From positions 1 to 64,000 of the forward strand of contig NZ_WBUE01000012.1 in the NCBI RefSeq assembly GCF_009026145.1: a DNA stretch of 64,000 nt. The letters are read 5' to 3'. This document shows, piece after piece, positions 34,681 to 45,607 of the stretch. The notes under the pieces are model-generated. The model was not told the DNA's origin. It was given only the letters and a program-made list of their open reading frames with translations, and ran no database searches. How positions within the stretch are numbered: the stretch's first letter is position 1; each line of letters opens with the position of its first letter. Origin of the DNA: Hyphomicrobium sp. GTDB lineage: Bacteria; Pseudomonadota; Alphaproteobacteria; Rhizobiales; Hyphomicrobiaceae. The position numbers and the translations under genes are program-made.

Positions 34681-35721
34681 TCATGCTGTGGTGAAAACCG
34701 AGGGTAGCTGCGATGTTTCGCGCTGCAACCAAGCGGGGACGGGCAACGACTTGCTTTCCAGGAACGCGGGGTTGAAGAGCCGCGACTGATAGCGCGTACC
34801 GCTGTCGCACAGGATCGTCACGATCGTGTGACCGGGGCCCAGCTGGCGCGCGAGGCGCATGGCGCCCGCGACGTTGACGCCCGTCGATGCGCCGCAGCAA
34901 AGACCCTCTTCGCTGGTGAGGCGGAAGACGATGTCGAGCGACTCCTCATCGGGAATGCGGAAGGCGACGTCGATGGGGGCGCCCTCGAGGTTCCTGGTGA
35001 TGCGCCCCTGGCCGATGCCCTCGGTGATGGAGGAGCCCTCGGCCTTCAACTCGCCGCTGGTGTAGTAGGAGTAGAGCGCCGAGCCCGGCGGGTCGGCGAG
35101 CGCGATCTGGATGCCCTCCCGCTTGGCCTTCAGCCCGCGCGAGACGCCGCCGAGCGTGCCGCCCGATCCCACCGAGGCGACGAAGCCGTCGATCATGCCT
35201 TCGGTGCCGGACCAGATCTCCTCGGCCGTCGTCACCAGGTGGATGTTGCGGTTGGCGAGGTTGTCGAACTGGTTGGCCCACACGGCGCCATTGGGCTCGC
35301 TGGCGGCGAGGGCTTCGGCGAGGCGGGCGGAATACTTCACGTAGTTGTTGGGATCGCGATAGGGGACGGCCGGCACCTCGACCACCTCGGCGCCGAGCAC
35401 GCGCAGCGTGTCCTTCTTCTCCTGCGACTGCGTGTTGGGGATGACGATCACGGTGCGCAGGCCAAGGGCATTGCCGAGCACGGTGAGGCCGATGCCGGTG
35501 TTGCCGGCGGTGCCTTCGACGACGGTGCCGCCCGGCTTCAGCCGCCCGCTGCGCATGGCATCGGTGATGATGCCGAGGGCGGCGCGGTCCTTGACGGAGG
35601 CGCCGGGGTTCATGAACTCGGCCTTGCCGAGAATGGTGCAGCCCGTTTCCTCGGAGGCGCGGCGGAGGTAGATAAGGGGCGTGCGGCCGACGGCGGCGGC
35701 GACGCTCGAGCGGGGGGTCAA
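34681..35721 (-). CDS. Cysteine synthase family PLP enzyme
   Basis: A fold-type II pyridoxal-phosphate enzyme of 346 residues. The PLP lysine is in NPGASVKDRAA, the asparagine loop is EGTAGNTGIGL (TAGNTG where CysK has TSGNTG), and the phosphate-binding loop is VGSGGTLGG. The second half contains TEGIGQGRITRNLEG and CCGASTGVNVAGA. It makes cysteine or a related thioether from an O-activated serine; the modified loops mean cystathionine-beta-synthase-like or CysK2-like specificity is possible. Upstream of sseA on the same strand, suggesting a sulfur-metabolism pair. Confidence 0.9.
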   Translation of the reverse strand: MTPRSSVAAAVGRTPLIYLRRASEETGCTILGKAEFMNPGASVKDRAALGIITDAMRSGRLKPGGTVVEGTAGNTGIGLTVLGNALGLRTVIVIPNTQSQEKKDTLRVLGAEVVEVPAVPYRDPNNYVKYSARLAEALAASEPNGAVWANQFDNLANRNIHLVTTAEEIWSGTEGMIDGFVASVGSGGTLGGVSRGLKAKREGIQIALADPPGSALYSYYTSGELKAEGSSITEGIGQGRITRNLEGAPIDVAFRIPDEESLDIVFRLTSEEGLCCGASTGVNVAGAMRLARQLGPGHTIVTILCDSGTRYQSRLFNPAFLESKSLPVPAWLQRETSQLPSVFTTA

Positions 35722-35984
35722 GGGGGCAACTCCACGAAGGAAAGCGGGACCCTAGCGGCGCATATTGCCGCTCGCAACTGCCGGCGGGGGCGCAATTTTC
35801 GCACCTTTGGAGGCTTGTTCGCCGCGGCGAGCCGAGTCTGGTTCGTTTGGCGTCGGCGAAGGGCGTTGCTTTTTACTTGCGCCGCCAGATATATCTTCGC
35901 CCGATCGTTCCCGACAGCCGCAGCGACTTGCCGGAAAGGCGAGATTGGACTGGCGTTAAGCCGGCCGGACGACGGGGGCGACGC

Positions 35985-36069
<85 letters not shown>

Positions 36070-36124
36070 CGCAACGCGCGCCAGGAACGGAGCCCCGTCG
36101 GCTTTACGAGCAGGTTGGAGAGAG

Positions 36125-37480
36125 ATGCAGATTACCGAAACGAGCAACGAGGGTCTGAAGCGGACGCTGCAAGTCGTCGTCCCCGCCGGAGAGCTCGGCA
36201 AGCGCTTCACCGATCGGCTCGATGAGATCAAGGGCCGCGTGCAGCTGAAGGGCTTCCGCAAGGGCAAGGTGCCGGTTCCGCACCTAAAGAAGATGTACGG
36301 CCGCTCGCTGATGGTCGAGGTGCTGCAGGACACTGTGCGCGAGACGAGCAACCAGGCGCTCGCCGACCGCAAGCTGCGTCCGGCGATGCAGCCGAGCGTC
36401 AGCCTGCCCGAGGACCAGGCGGAGATCGAGCGTGTGCTCTCCGGCCAGGCCGACCTGTCGTACTCGATGACCTTCGAGGTGCTGCCCGCCATCGAGCTCG
36501 CCGACTTCAAGAGCCTGAAGCTCGAGCGGCTCGTCGCCGAGGTGGACGAGGAGGCCGTCGACAAGGCCATTGGCGAGCTGGTCGAGCGCAGCGTCACCTT
36601 CACTCCGGAAGAAGGCCGCGCGGCACAGACCGGCGACCGCGTGACGGTCGACTTCGTCGGCAAGATCGACGGCGAGGCGTTCGAGGGCGGCAGCGCCGAG
36701 GGCGCGCCGATTGTGCTCGGCCAGGGCAACTTCATCCCCGGCTTCGAGGAAGGCATTGCCGGGGCCAAGGCGGGTGAGGAGCGCGACGTTGCCGCCACCT
36801 TCCCGGAGGATTACCCGGTCGCCACGCTGGCCGGCAAAGCCGCCACCTTCGCCGTCAAGGTGAAGGAGGTCGCCGCGCCGCTCCGGCCGGAGGTGAACGA
36901 CGATTTCGCGAAGACGCTCGGCGCCGAAAGCGTGGCCCAGCTCAAGGAGTTCGTTAAGGCGCAGATCGCCCGCGAGTACGCCGGCGCCGCGCGCCAGAAG
37001 CTGAAGCGGGAGCTGCTCGACCAGCTCGAGAAGTCGCACGCGTTCGAGCTGCCGCCCTCGCTCGTCGACAACGAGTTCGCCGCCATCTGGCAGCAGCTCG
37101 AGGGCAACCTGAAGCGCGCCGGCAAGACCTTCGCCGACGAGGGCAAGAGCGAGGAGGAGACGCGCGAGGAGTATCGGCGCATCGCCGAGCGGAGGGTGCG
37201 CTTGGGCCTGGTCATCGGCGAGATCGCCGAGAAGAACGACCTGAAGATCACCCAGGACGAGATGCGCAAGGCGCTGATCGAGCAGGCGCGACGCTTCCCC
37301 GGCCAGGAGAAGACGGTCTACGAATACTACGAGAAGACGCCGGGCGCGCTGGCCGAGCTGCGGGCGCCGATCTTCGAGGACAAGGTCGTCGATTTCGTCC
37401 TCGAAAAGGCCAAGCCGGCGGAAAAGAAGGTATCCCGGGACGAGCTGTTCCAGAAGGTGGAAGACGCTACGGAGGCGTAA
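36125..37480 (+). CDS. tig: Trigger factor chaperone
   Basis: Ribosome-associated chaperone and prolyl isomerase of 451 residues. The N-terminal ribosome-binding loop is KGFRKGKVP (consensus GFRxGKxP, residues about 43-51). The FKBP-like domain spans about 150-245 with [20 protein letters not shown] and [17 protein letters not shown]. The helical C-terminal arms follow ([29 protein letters not shown]). GGAGAGAG precedes the ATG. It starts the conserved block tig-clpP-clpX-lon-hupB. Confidence 0.97.
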   Translation: MQITETSNEGLKRTLQVVVPAGELGKRFTDRLDEIKGRVQLKGFRKGKVPVPHLKKMYGRSLMVEVLQDTVRETSNQALADRKLRPAMQPSVSLPEDQAEIERVLSGQADLSYSMTFEVLPAIELADFKSLKLERLVAEVDEEAVDKAIGELVERSVTFTPEEGRAAQTGDRVTVDFVGKIDGEAFEGGSAEGAPIVLGQGNFIPGFEEGIAGAKAGEERDVAATFPEDYPVATLAGKAATFAVKVKEVAAPLRPEVNDDFAKTLGAESVAQLKEFVKAQIAREYAGAARQKLKRELLDQLEKSHAFELPPSLVDNEFAAIWQQLEGNLKRAGKTFADEGKSEEETREEYRRIAERRVRLGLVIGEIAEKNDLKITQDEMRKALIEQARRFPGQEKTVYEYYEKTPGALAELRAPIFEDKVVDFVLEKAKPAEKKVSRDELFQKVEDATEA

Positions 37481-37623
37481 TTCCGGCTCGGCCACCCTAT
37501 ATAGCCGAGCTGCCTCCCGGCCATCCGGGGGGCTTGCACCCAGGGGCAGCACTGCCCAAGAAGGACGATGGAACGCGGCGCGATTCGAGCGCTGCCGACC
37601 CGAACGAAGCAGAGGATAAGGCC

Positions 37624-38274
37624 ATGCGCGACCCGGTCAGCACAGTAACGAACACCTTCTGGCCGATGGTGGTCGAGCAGACGAACCGCGGCGAGCGCGG
37701 CTACGACCTGCCCTCGCGCCTCTTGAAGGAGCGCATCATCTTCGTGACGGGGCCGATCGAGGACCACATGGCGGCCTCGATCTGCATGCAGCTCCTGTTC
37801 CTCGAAGCGGAGAATCCCAAAAAGGAAATCTCCATGTATATCAACTCGCCAGGCGGCGTCGTCACGGCCGGCATGGCGATCTACGACACCATGCAGTTCA
37901 TCCGCCCGCAGATCGCCACGCTGTGCATCGGACAGGCGGCGTCGATGGGCTCGCTGCTCCTGTGCGCGGGCAGCAAGGGCCTGCGTTATGCTCTGCCCAA
38001 CGCCAGGATCATGGTGCACCAGCCCTCGGGCGGCTTCTCCGGTCAGGCCTCCGACATCGAGCGCCACGCCGAGGACATCATCAAGATGAAGCGGCGCCTC
38101 AACGAGGTCTACGTCAAGCATACCAGCCAGAGCTATGACGTTATTGAACGCACGCTAGACCGTGATTATTTCATGACGGCAGATCAGGCGAAGGACTTCG
38201 GCATTATCGACAAGGTTCTGTCGAGCCGCGAGGAAGTGGACTTTGGTCCGGTGGACGCCAAAGCCGCATCCTGA
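37624..38274 (+). CDS. clpP: ATP-dependent Clp protease proteolytic subunit
   Basis: Serine protease core of ClpXP/ClpAP, 216 residues. The catalytic triad is in GQAASMGS (Ser), MVHQPSGG (His) and LDRDYFM (Asp). [20 protein letters not shown] is the oxyanion/substrate region. I use ATG 37624 because AGGATAAGG precedes it and the protein begins [20 protein letters not shown], typical for alphaproteobacteria; the frame is open from 37534. A short pseudo-palindrome around CCCTATATAG (37495-37504) lies upstream. clpX follows after 341 bp. Confidence 0.97.
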   Translation: MRDPVSTVTNTFWPMVVEQTNRGERGYDLPSRLLKERIIFVTGPIEDHMAASICMQLLFLEAENPKKEISMYINSPGGVVTAGMAIYDTMQFIRPQIATLCIGQAASMGSLLLCAGSKGLRYALPNARIMVHQPSGGFSGQASDIERHAEDIIKMKRRLNEVYVKHTSQSYDVIERTLDRDYFMTADQAKDFGIIDKVLSSREEVDFGPVDAKAAS

Positions 38275-38615
38275 GACGGCCGTCAATCAAGCCGAAAGGC
38301 CGCAGGGTAAGCGCAGCGCTTGCCTCCCCGCTCGGGTGGGCTCATGCTCTCTTGCCACGGCCATGCTGGCGCCGACCGAGGCCGTTTTTGCGGCCAACCG
38401 CGAGGTCGCCACAAAACTGTGGTAATCGAGCCGCTTCGGTATAGCGCGGGCCGATGTCCGTTAATCCAATCTTGATCTAGAGAACGCTAGCGTGCTCAGA
38501 TCACTGTAATGGACTCGGAGCGCGCTCCGCGGAGGCGGAACGAGACAGGAATCTTCCAAGGCGAGCGTCGGCTGATCCGACGCACAGCAGCCCGAGGAGG
38601 GGTAAGACATCCGAA
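38275..38615. other. Intergenic region between clpP and clpX
   Basis: 341 bp without a convincing gene. It has a small GGCCG-TTTTTG-CGGCC stem near 38380-38396 that could weakly terminate clpP transcripts, and a strong GAGGAGGGG ribosome site just before clpX. I see no repeat family from elsewhere in the window and no clear promoter consensus. Confidence 0.45.
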
Positions 38616-39869
<1,254 letters not shown>

Positions 39870-39934
39870 CCAGACGAGCCGCCCGAGGGAAGGCGGCTCA
39901 TTCCAGACTGCAAGCCGACGTTGCATGGGCGGCT

Positions 39935-39962
39935 CTTGATCCAGCGGCAGTCGGCCCCATTT
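39935..39962 (+). promoter_or_regulatory. Possible heat-shock (RpoH) promoter upstream of lon
   Basis: CTTGAT at 39935-39940 and CCCCATTT at 39955-39962 are separated by 14 bp, close to the sigma-32 pattern CTTGAA-N13/14-CCCCAT-T. It would give a leader of about 180 nt before the lon ATG. The -10 part also falls in a small GCCCCA/TGGGGC stem, so the match could be coincidental. Confidence 0.35.
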
Positions 39963-40148
39963 CACATGGGGCGCTGCTTCTGCGATGCTGTGCGAAATGT
40001 CGGTTGAGGCGGCGGGTTGATTTGACCTGCGCGGCGTCCGCCTCAAAAGTGCCAGGGCATACTTCTCTGATGTCCTGATTGCGCGCTCGGAGTTATGCTT
40101 GGCAGACGCTCCGGACGTTAACGGCAGGCGACCACGATAGGTAGCGAA

Positions 40149-42572
40149 ATGGGCGACGACACGAAGACAAAAGACAAAACGGCGGGCAAGGGTCTCTACC
40201 CGGTGCTTCCGCTGCGCGACATCGTGGTGTTCCCGTACATGATCGTCCCGCTGTTCGTCGGGCGCGACAAGTCGATCAACGCGCTCGAGGAGGTGATGCG
40301 CTCCGACAAGCACATCCTGCTCGCGGCGCAGAAGAACGCCGGCGACGACGATCCGGCCACCGACGCCATCTATCCGGTCGGCACGCTCGCTTCCGTGCTG
40401 CAGCTGCTGAAGCTGCCCGACGGCACCGTGAAGGTGCTCGTCGAGGGTACCTCGCGCGCGCGCATCCAGCGCTACACCGACAACCCCAACTACTTCGAAG
40501 CCGAGGTGGAGCAGGTGCCGGAGAGCGTCGGCGCCAAGGAGGAGATCGAGGCGCTCGCGCGTTCCGCGGTGACGCAGTTCGAGAGCTACGTGAAGCTCAA
40601 CAAGAAGATCTCGCCCGAGGTCCTGGGCAACGTCGCGCAGATCGAGGACTACTCGAAGCTGGCCGACACCATCGCCTCGCACCTCGCCATCAAGATCGCC
40701 GACAAGCAGGAGATCCTCGAGACCTCGACGATCTCCGAGCGCCTGGAGCGCGTCTACACGCTCATGGAGAGCGAGATCTCGGTGCTGCAGGTCGAGCGCA
40801 AGATCCGCTCGCGCGTCAAGCGCCAGATGGAGAAGACGCAGCGCGAGTACTATCTCAACGAGCAGATGAAGGCGATCCAGAAGGAGCTCGGCGATTCTGA
40901 CGAGCGCGACGACATCGCCGAGTTCGAGGAGAAGATCGAGAACACCAAGCTGTCGAAGGAGGCCCGCGACAAGGCGCTCGCCGAGCTGAAGAAGCTCAAG
41001 CAGATGAGCCCCATGTCGGCGGAAGCCACCGTCGTGCGCAACTACCTCGACTGGCTGCTGTCGATCCCGTGGGGGATCAAGGGCAAGGTCAAGAAGGACC
41101 TCGACGAGGCGCAGCAGATCCTCGATGCCGAGCACTACGGCCTCGATAAGGTCAAGGAGCGCATCGTCGAGTACCTCGCCGTGCAGGCGCGCACCAACAA
41201 GCTCAAGGGGCCGATCCTCTGCCTCGTCGGGCCTCCCGGCGTCGGCAAGACGTCGCTCGGCAAGTCGATGGCGAATGCCACGGGGCGCGAGTTCGTGCGC
41301 ATGAGCCTCGGCGGCGTGCGCGATGAAGCGGAGATCCGCGGCCACCGGCGCACCTACATCGGATCGATGCCCGGCAAGGTGATCCAGTCGATGCGCAAGG
41401 CGAAGCGGACCAATCCGCTGTTCCTGCTCGACGAGATCGACAAGATGGGCTCCGACTTCCGCGGCGATCCGGCGGCGGCGTTGCTCGAGGTGTTGGACCC
41501 CGAGCAGAACGCGACCTTCAACGACCACTACCTCGAGGTCGACTACGACCTGTCGAACGTGATGTTCGTCACCACGGCCAACACGATGAACATCCCGCCG
41601 GCGCTCATGGACCGCATGGAGATCATCCGCCTCGCCGGCTACACCGAGGACGAGAAGCTCGAGATCGCCAAGCGGCACTTGGTCCCCGGTCAGCGTCAGG
41701 CGCACGGCCTCGAGCCGGAAGAGTGGACGGTCGACGACACGGCGCTGCTGGAGCTGGTGCGGCGCTATACGCGCGAAGCCGGCGTGCGCTCCCTCGAACG
41801 TGAGATCGCCAAGCTCGCCCGCAAGGCGGTGAAGGAGATCCTGACGGAGGCGAAGAAGATCGTCGTCGTCACGGCCGAGAACCTCGAATCCTATCTCGGC
41901 GTGCCGAAGTACCGCTACGGCGAGGCCGAGCTCGAGGATCAGGTGGGCATCGTCACCGGCCTTGCCTGGACCGAGGTCGGCGGCGAGCTGCTGACGATCG
42001 AAGGCGTCATGATGCCCGGCAAGGGCAAGATGACCGTCACCGGCAACCTGCGCGACGTGATGAAGGAGTCGATCCAGGCTGCGAACGCCTACGTGCGCTC
42101 GCGCTCGATCGATTTCGGCATCCATCCTTCGCTGTTCGAGAGGAAGGACATCCACGTGCACGTTCCGGAGGGCGCCACCCCGAAGGACGGCCCCTCCGCC
42201 GGCGTCGCCATGGCGACGGCCATCATCTCGGTGCTGACCGGCATTCCGGTGCGCAAGGACGTCGCCATGACTGGCGAGATCACCCTGCGCGGGCGCGTGC
42301 TGCCGATCGGCGGCCTCAAGGAAAAGCTGCTCGCGGCCCTGCGCGGCGGCATCAAAACCGTCATTATCCCTGAAGAGAACGTTAAGGACCTCACCGAGAT
42401 CCCGGCGGAGATCAAGAACAAGATCGACATCGTTCCGGTGGCGCGGGTCGATGACGTTCTCAAGAGCGCTCTGGTGCGGACGCCCGAGCGCATCGTCTGG
42501 GACGAGGCGGCGGAAGCCGCCGCCGTCCAGAGCGAGGACGGCGCGGCCGGCTCGCGGGTGACGGCGCACTGA
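40149..42572 (+). CDS. lon: ATP-dependent protease Lon
   Basis: Homo-oligomeric AAA+ serine protease degrading misfolded and regulatory proteins; 807 residues. N-terminal substrate domain begins [20 protein letters not shown]. Walker A is [13 protein letters not shown], Walker [13 protein letters not shown]. The protease Ser/Lys dyad is in [14 protein letters not shown] (Ser) and [11 protein letters not shown] (Lys). The ribosome site is weak (TAGGTAG). A possible sigma-32 promoter lies about 190 bp upstream, and a strong terminator follows. Confidence 0.98.
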   Translation: MGDDTKTKDKTAGKGLYPVLPLRDIVVFPYMIVPLFVGRDKSINALEEVMRSDKHILLAAQKNAGDDDPATDAIYPVGTLASVLQLLKLPDGTVKVLVEGTSRARIQRYTDNPNYFEAEVEQVPESVGAKEEIEALARSAVTQFESYVKLNKKISPEVLGNVAQIEDYSKLADTIASHLAIKIADKQEILETSTISERLERVYTLMESEISVLQVERKIRSRVKRQMEKTQREYYLNEQMKAIQKELGDSDERDDIAEFEEKIENTKLSKEARDKALAELKKLKQMSPMSAEATVVRNYLDWLLSIPWGIKGKVKKDLDEAQQILDAEHYGLDKVKERIVEYLAVQARTNKLKGPILCLVGPPGVGKTSLGKSMANATGREFVRMSLGGVRDEAEIRGHRRTYIGSMPGKVIQSMRKAKRTNPLFLLDEIDKMGSDFRGDPAAALLEVLDPEQNATFNDHYLEVDYDLSNVMFVTTANTMNIPPALMDRMEIIRLAGYTEDEKLEIAKRHLVPGQRQAHGLEPEEWTVDDTALLELVRRYTREAGVRSLEREIAKLARKAVKEILTEAKKIVVVTAENLESYLGVPKYRYGEAELEDQVGIVTGLAWTEVGGELLTIEGVMMPGKGKMTVTGNLRDVMKESIQAANAYVRSRSIDFGIHPSLFERKDIHVHVPEGATPKDGPSAGVAMATAIISVLTGIPVRKDVAMTGEITLRGRVLPIGGLKEKLLAALRGGIKTVIIPEENVKDLTEIPAEIKNKIDIVPVARVDDVLKSALVRTPERIVWDEAAEAAAVQSEDGAAGSRVTAH

Positions 42573-42626
42573 ACAGCTGCGCAGCGCTCGCTGAGAGCGC
42601 CGCGCAGTTTGGCATGCAACTACGGT

Positions 42627-42657
42627 AACCTCGCGGCCCTCGGCCGCGGGGTTTTTT
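42627..42657 (+). terminator. Rho-independent terminator of lon
   Basis: AACCTCGCGGCC (42627-42638) pairs with GGCCGCGGGGTT (42642-42653) with one G-T pair and a CTC loop, and runs into six T. Confidence 0.9.
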
Positions 42658-42855
42658 GTTCTTGCTACGTGCGCGTGTGAGGCTCCATTTCCCCAGGTTT
42701 TTCGGGCAAATTCGCGCCATTTCCCCCTTGACGGGGCCGCGTATTGGGCGCTTCTCTCACGCACTGTTGCGGCTTTAGCAACACGCGCGGGACCCCCTGA
42801 CTTTCCGCCCCACTCCCCCAAGTCGCAAATTCCGAACGCAAAGGACGGACACGAG

Positions 42856-43128
42856 ATGAGCAAGAAAGATTTGATCGACGCCGTCGCCAAGGAAGCCGAG
42901 CTCACGAAGGACAAAGCCACTGTGGTGGTCGACGCCGTGCTCGAGCACATCCGCAGCGCCTTGCGCGAGGGCCACGAGGTTCGCATCCCGGATTTCGGCA
43001 CCTTCAAGGTAGCCAAGCGCAAGGCACGCGAAGGCCGCAACCCGGCGACCGGTGCGACGATCAACATCCCCGCCTCGCGGGTGCCGAAGTTCAGCCCCTC
43101 CAAGGGCCTGAAGGACATTCTGAACTAA
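42856..43128 (+). CDS. hupB: DNA-binding protein HU
   Basis: Nucleoid-associated protein of 90 residues, homodimeric or heterodimeric. Sequence begins MSKKDLIDAVAKEAELTKDK; the core HEVRIPDFGTFKVAKRKARE leads to the DNA-intercalating arm with GRNPATG and the second-strand segment VPKFSPSKGLKD. The position after lon is the usual one in proteobacteria. The start is preceded by AAGGACGGACACGAG. Confidence 0.97.
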   Translation: MSKKDLIDAVAKEAELTKDKATVVVDAVLEHIRSALREGHEVRIPDFGTFKVAKRKAREGRNPATGATINIPASRVPKFSPSKGLKDILN

Positions 43129-43159
43129 CCGGCCTTTGTACGCCTTCGGGTAAGGGTTC

Positions 43160-43198
43160 GGCGCGTCGCGAAACTCGCGGCGCGCCTCTGTACTTTTT
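43160..43198 (+). terminator. Rho-independent terminator of hupB
   Basis: GGCGCGTCGCG (43160-43170) pairs with CGCGGCGCGCC (43176-43186) with one mismatch, followed by TCTGTACTTTTT. Confidence 0.75.
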
Positions 43199-43280
43199 GG
43201 GCGCTCAGGCGAGCGGGGCGGCGCGCGGCTGCATTGCGCTCGCCGGCGCACCTGGGCTACATGCGGGCCCATCGAGAAGC

Positions 43281-43355
<75 letters not shown>

Positions 43356-43392
43356 TCTTTTACCGGCACAAGCTGCAAGAAACTTCGCGCAA

Positions 43393-43460
43393 TAGGCGTG
43401 GTGCTCTATTGAGGGCCGGCGCTTGCGTCCATGCGGAGCATGGCTTTGCCATGACGGGCG
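43393..43460. repeat. Solo GCGGAGCATGGC module
   Basis: The sequence GGCGTGGTGCTCTATTGAGG, then GGCCGGCGCTTGCGTCC, then ATGCGGAGCATGGCTTTGCC, lies between tRNA-Val and the DUF1993 gene. The same arrangement recurs at about 47862-47926 after a tRNA-Asp fragment, and its core occurs inside palindrome copies 3 and 4. Confidence 0.6.
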
Positions 43461-43503
43461 CCTTGCGCCCGGTAAAGTCCAAAACAATCAAAGGGAGGGG
43501 ACG

Positions 43504-44010
43504 ATGGCTCTGTCCATGTACCAGGCGTCGGTGCCGGCGTTTCAACGCACGCTGAAGGCGCTCGACGCCATCCTCGATAAGGCGGCGGCCTGGTCCGCCG
43601 AGCGCAAGATCGATCCGGCGGTGTTCATCGGCGCACGCCTCGCACCAGACATGTTCCCCTTCGCGCGGCAGGTGCAAATAGCTTCCGACCACGCCAAGGG
43701 CTGTGCGGCGCGTCTCGCCGGCGTCGCAGTGCCAAGCTACGAGGACACCGAGAAGACCTTTCCCGAGCTCAAGGCCCGCATCGGCAAAACGCTCGACTTC
43801 ATCGGCGCTCTCGAGCCGGACGCGATCGACGGCTCGGAGGGGCGCGACATCTCCCTCAAGGCGGGCCCGCGCGATCTCACCTTCAAGGGGCAGGACTATC
43901 TGGTGTTCTTCGCCCTGCCGAACTTCTATTTCCATGCCGCCACCGCCTACGACATCCTGCGCCACAATGGCGTGCCGGTCGGCAAGCTCGATTTCCTGGG
44001 CGGCGTTTAG
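43504..44010 (+). CDS. DUF1993 family protein
   Basis: A 168-residue helical protein: MALSMYQASVPAFQRTLKAL, ARLAPDMFPFARQVQIASDH, FPELKARIGKTLDFIGAL and the C-terminal FFALPNFYFHAATAYDILRH. This pattern fits DUF1993, a DinB-like four-helix family of unknown function. The ATG at 43504 follows GGGAGGGGAC. It stands alone between tRNA-Val and tRNA-Asp. Confidence 0.85.
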   Translation: MALSMYQASVPAFQRTLKALDAILDKAAAWSAERKIDPAVFIGARLAPDMFPFARQVQIASDHAKGCAARLAGVAVPSYEDTEKTFPELKARIGKTLDFIGALEPDAIDGSEGRDISLKAGPRDLTFKGQDYLVFFALPNFYFHAATAYDILRHNGVPVGKLDFLGGV

Positions 44011-44115
44011 CCCCTTTTGGCGGCCCTCGGCCCCGGTCTCCTTGACTTCGCCGAGGGAGCCACGTAAGTCATCGCTTCGTGGCCAGCGCGTCCCTCGGGG
44101 CGCGCGTTTTTGACT

Positions 44116-44192
<77 letters not shown>

Positions 44193-44780
44193 CCCTTTCA
44201 ATGGTTTAGCTCGTTAGTCGTCCACTTTCCCGGCCGGCGCTGTGCCTAGCGTCGGCTCGCTGGCTCGTGCCGATCTCAAAGCTGAGGCCTACCATCAACC
44301 CGCGAGCATCGGACGGCGGCAACGGCGGCTCGAGTTCGAGGACTGCTTCCGATGGAAAAGCCGACGCCTCGCTGAAGCGCTGGGCTTGCGCTGGCGCCGC
44401 CGATGTGCGACAAGTAAGCCAACGTTCAACTCCGAGTTAGCTTCGGGGTTGGACAAGCCGCCGGCCGTGGTTGCTGCTAACAATCGCGGCCGACGCATTT
44501 TTAGCCTATATGATTTCTGGCCTGTCACGCCGGATGCCGCGGGTTCAGCTCCCGTCTCTCGCGCCACCCCTTTTCAGTGACTTAGCTCATCGGTCGTCTG
44601 ACAGTGACACCTCTGGTCCGGCGCCGTCGCTAGCGTTGGGCTTGTTGGCTCGCGCAGATTTCGCCCGAGCCGATCTCAAAGCTCAGGACTACCCCCAACC
44701 CGCGAGGGGATCGGACCGCCGCAACGGCGGCTGGAGTTCGACTGCTCCCGATGGAAAAGCTGACGCCTGACTGATACCGA
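44193..44780. repeat. Diverged tandem duplication downstream of tRNA-Asp
   Basis: About 200 bp after the tRNA 3' end and about 200 bp after the first tRNA fragment align along their length, with many substitutions and small gaps. No gene is supported in either copy. They probably represent the same end of two related integrative elements. Confidence 0.65.
44519..44566 (+). other. tRNA-Asp 3'-half fragment (att-like), copy 1
   Basis: From GGCCTGTCACGCCGGA through the T arm to CCA it matches the 3' half of tRNA-Asp, with a missing A in the T loop (TTCAGCTCC) and G-to-T before the variable loop. The 5' half is absent, so it is not a functional tRNA. Confidence 0.85.
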
Positions 44781-44969
44781 GCGAGCTCCGCTTCTGACCC
44801 AAGCAGCCCAAAGCGGCTTTGGCGAACTGCTGTTGGCGACTTCCGCTGTGCAGGGCGGCGCTTAGGCGGTCTGTTATCCGGCGTGGGGATCGAAAGGAGG
44901 TCAAGGCTTGGCTTCCAAGTTCCGAATTCCAGGCGTCTCGTGCCGCCTCGTTACGGATCTCTTGACAGC

Positions 44970-44987
44970 CTACCTTGTAGTAGGTAG
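44970..44987. promoter_or_regulatory. Inverted repeat at the tetR start, probable operator
   Basis: CTACCT and AGGTAG flank a 6-nt spacer, 8 bp before the tetR ATG. It overlaps a TTGACA (44962-44967)/TAGACA (44985-44990) pair spaced by 17 bp, which would place transcription start at or very near the ATG. TetR autoregulation is the likely use. Confidence 0.5.
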
Positions 44988-44995
44988 ACAGGGTC

Positions 44996-45565
44996 ATGCC
45001 CAATATCGATACTAAGTCTGCGCTGCTTTCCGAGGCTGAAGCCCTCATCCGAACGATGGGCTACGCCGCCTTTAGCTACGCCGATCTCTCTGAGCGCGTT
45101 GGGATACGCAAGGCGAGCATCCACCACCACTTTCCTACCAAGGAAGCGTTGGGAACGGCGCTCATCGACTCTTATCTGAAGCGCTTTGTCGCTGAACTCG
45201 ACGAGCTGGCCGCGCAGCCGACCGACACCAAGAGCAAGCTCCTCGCCTATGGTGACCTCTTCGCTGACAGTCTGCGCGACGGACAAATGCCGCTCTGTGG
45301 GGCGCTTGCGGCGGATGCGGCTTATCTCCCCGTCTCCATGCAATGGCGCGTGAAGAAATTCTTCGAGATTCATCTCGCCTGGCTCGACAAGATCGTTCGT
45401 CAGGGCATCGCCAAGCGTGAGATCAAGACCGCTACTCCGCCGCAGCGGCTGGCTTTGCTTTTGTTGAGCACGTTGCAGGGCGCGAGTGTGGTGGCGTGGG
45501 CATCGAAAGATCCAACGGTCATAAAGCCCGTCTTCAGGCAGGTCGTCGACGGCCTTGTCGAGTAG
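44996..45565 (+). CDS. TetR/AcrR family transcriptional regulator
   Basis: A 189-residue repressor. The N-terminal HTH spans residues 8-50 with LLSEAEALIRTMGYAAFSYA and VGIRKASIHHHFPTKEALG, the standard TetR recognition region. The C-terminal helices are divergent ligand-binding/dimerisation parts (GQMPLCGALAADAAYLPVSM, LALLLLSTLQGASVVAWASK) typical of the TetR_C branch with a conserved LCG-x-(L/F)AAD. There is almost no leader: a palindromic operator and a plausible promoter abut the ATG, so the mRNA may be leaderless. It is the first gene of the tRNA-Asp island and probably controls the downstream metallohydrolase/SoxYZ genes or was brought with them. Confidence 0.87.
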   Translation: MPNIDTKSALLSEAEALIRTMGYAAFSYADLSERVGIRKASIHHHFPTKEALGTALIDSYLKRFVAELDELAAQPTDTKSKLLAYGDLFADSLRDGQMPLCGALAADAAYLPVSMQWRVKKFFEIHLAWLDKIVRQGIAKREIKTATPPQRLALLLLSTLQGASVVAWASKDPTVIKPVFRQVVDGLVE

Positions 45566-45607
45566 TTCATTTGCCTTGTGTCCCTACCAACTAGAAGGAA
45601 GGGTCCC

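Noticed and set aside
37486-37511. CCCTATATAG as an RpoH -10 element before clpP
   Set aside because: No CTTG element at the required distance upstream; the sequence sits in the loop of a small GCTCGGC/GCCGAGC stem.
44242-44770. Short open frames after tRNA-Asp
   Set aside because: Both strands give low-quality, Arg-rich peptides and the region is a decayed duplication of element ends.
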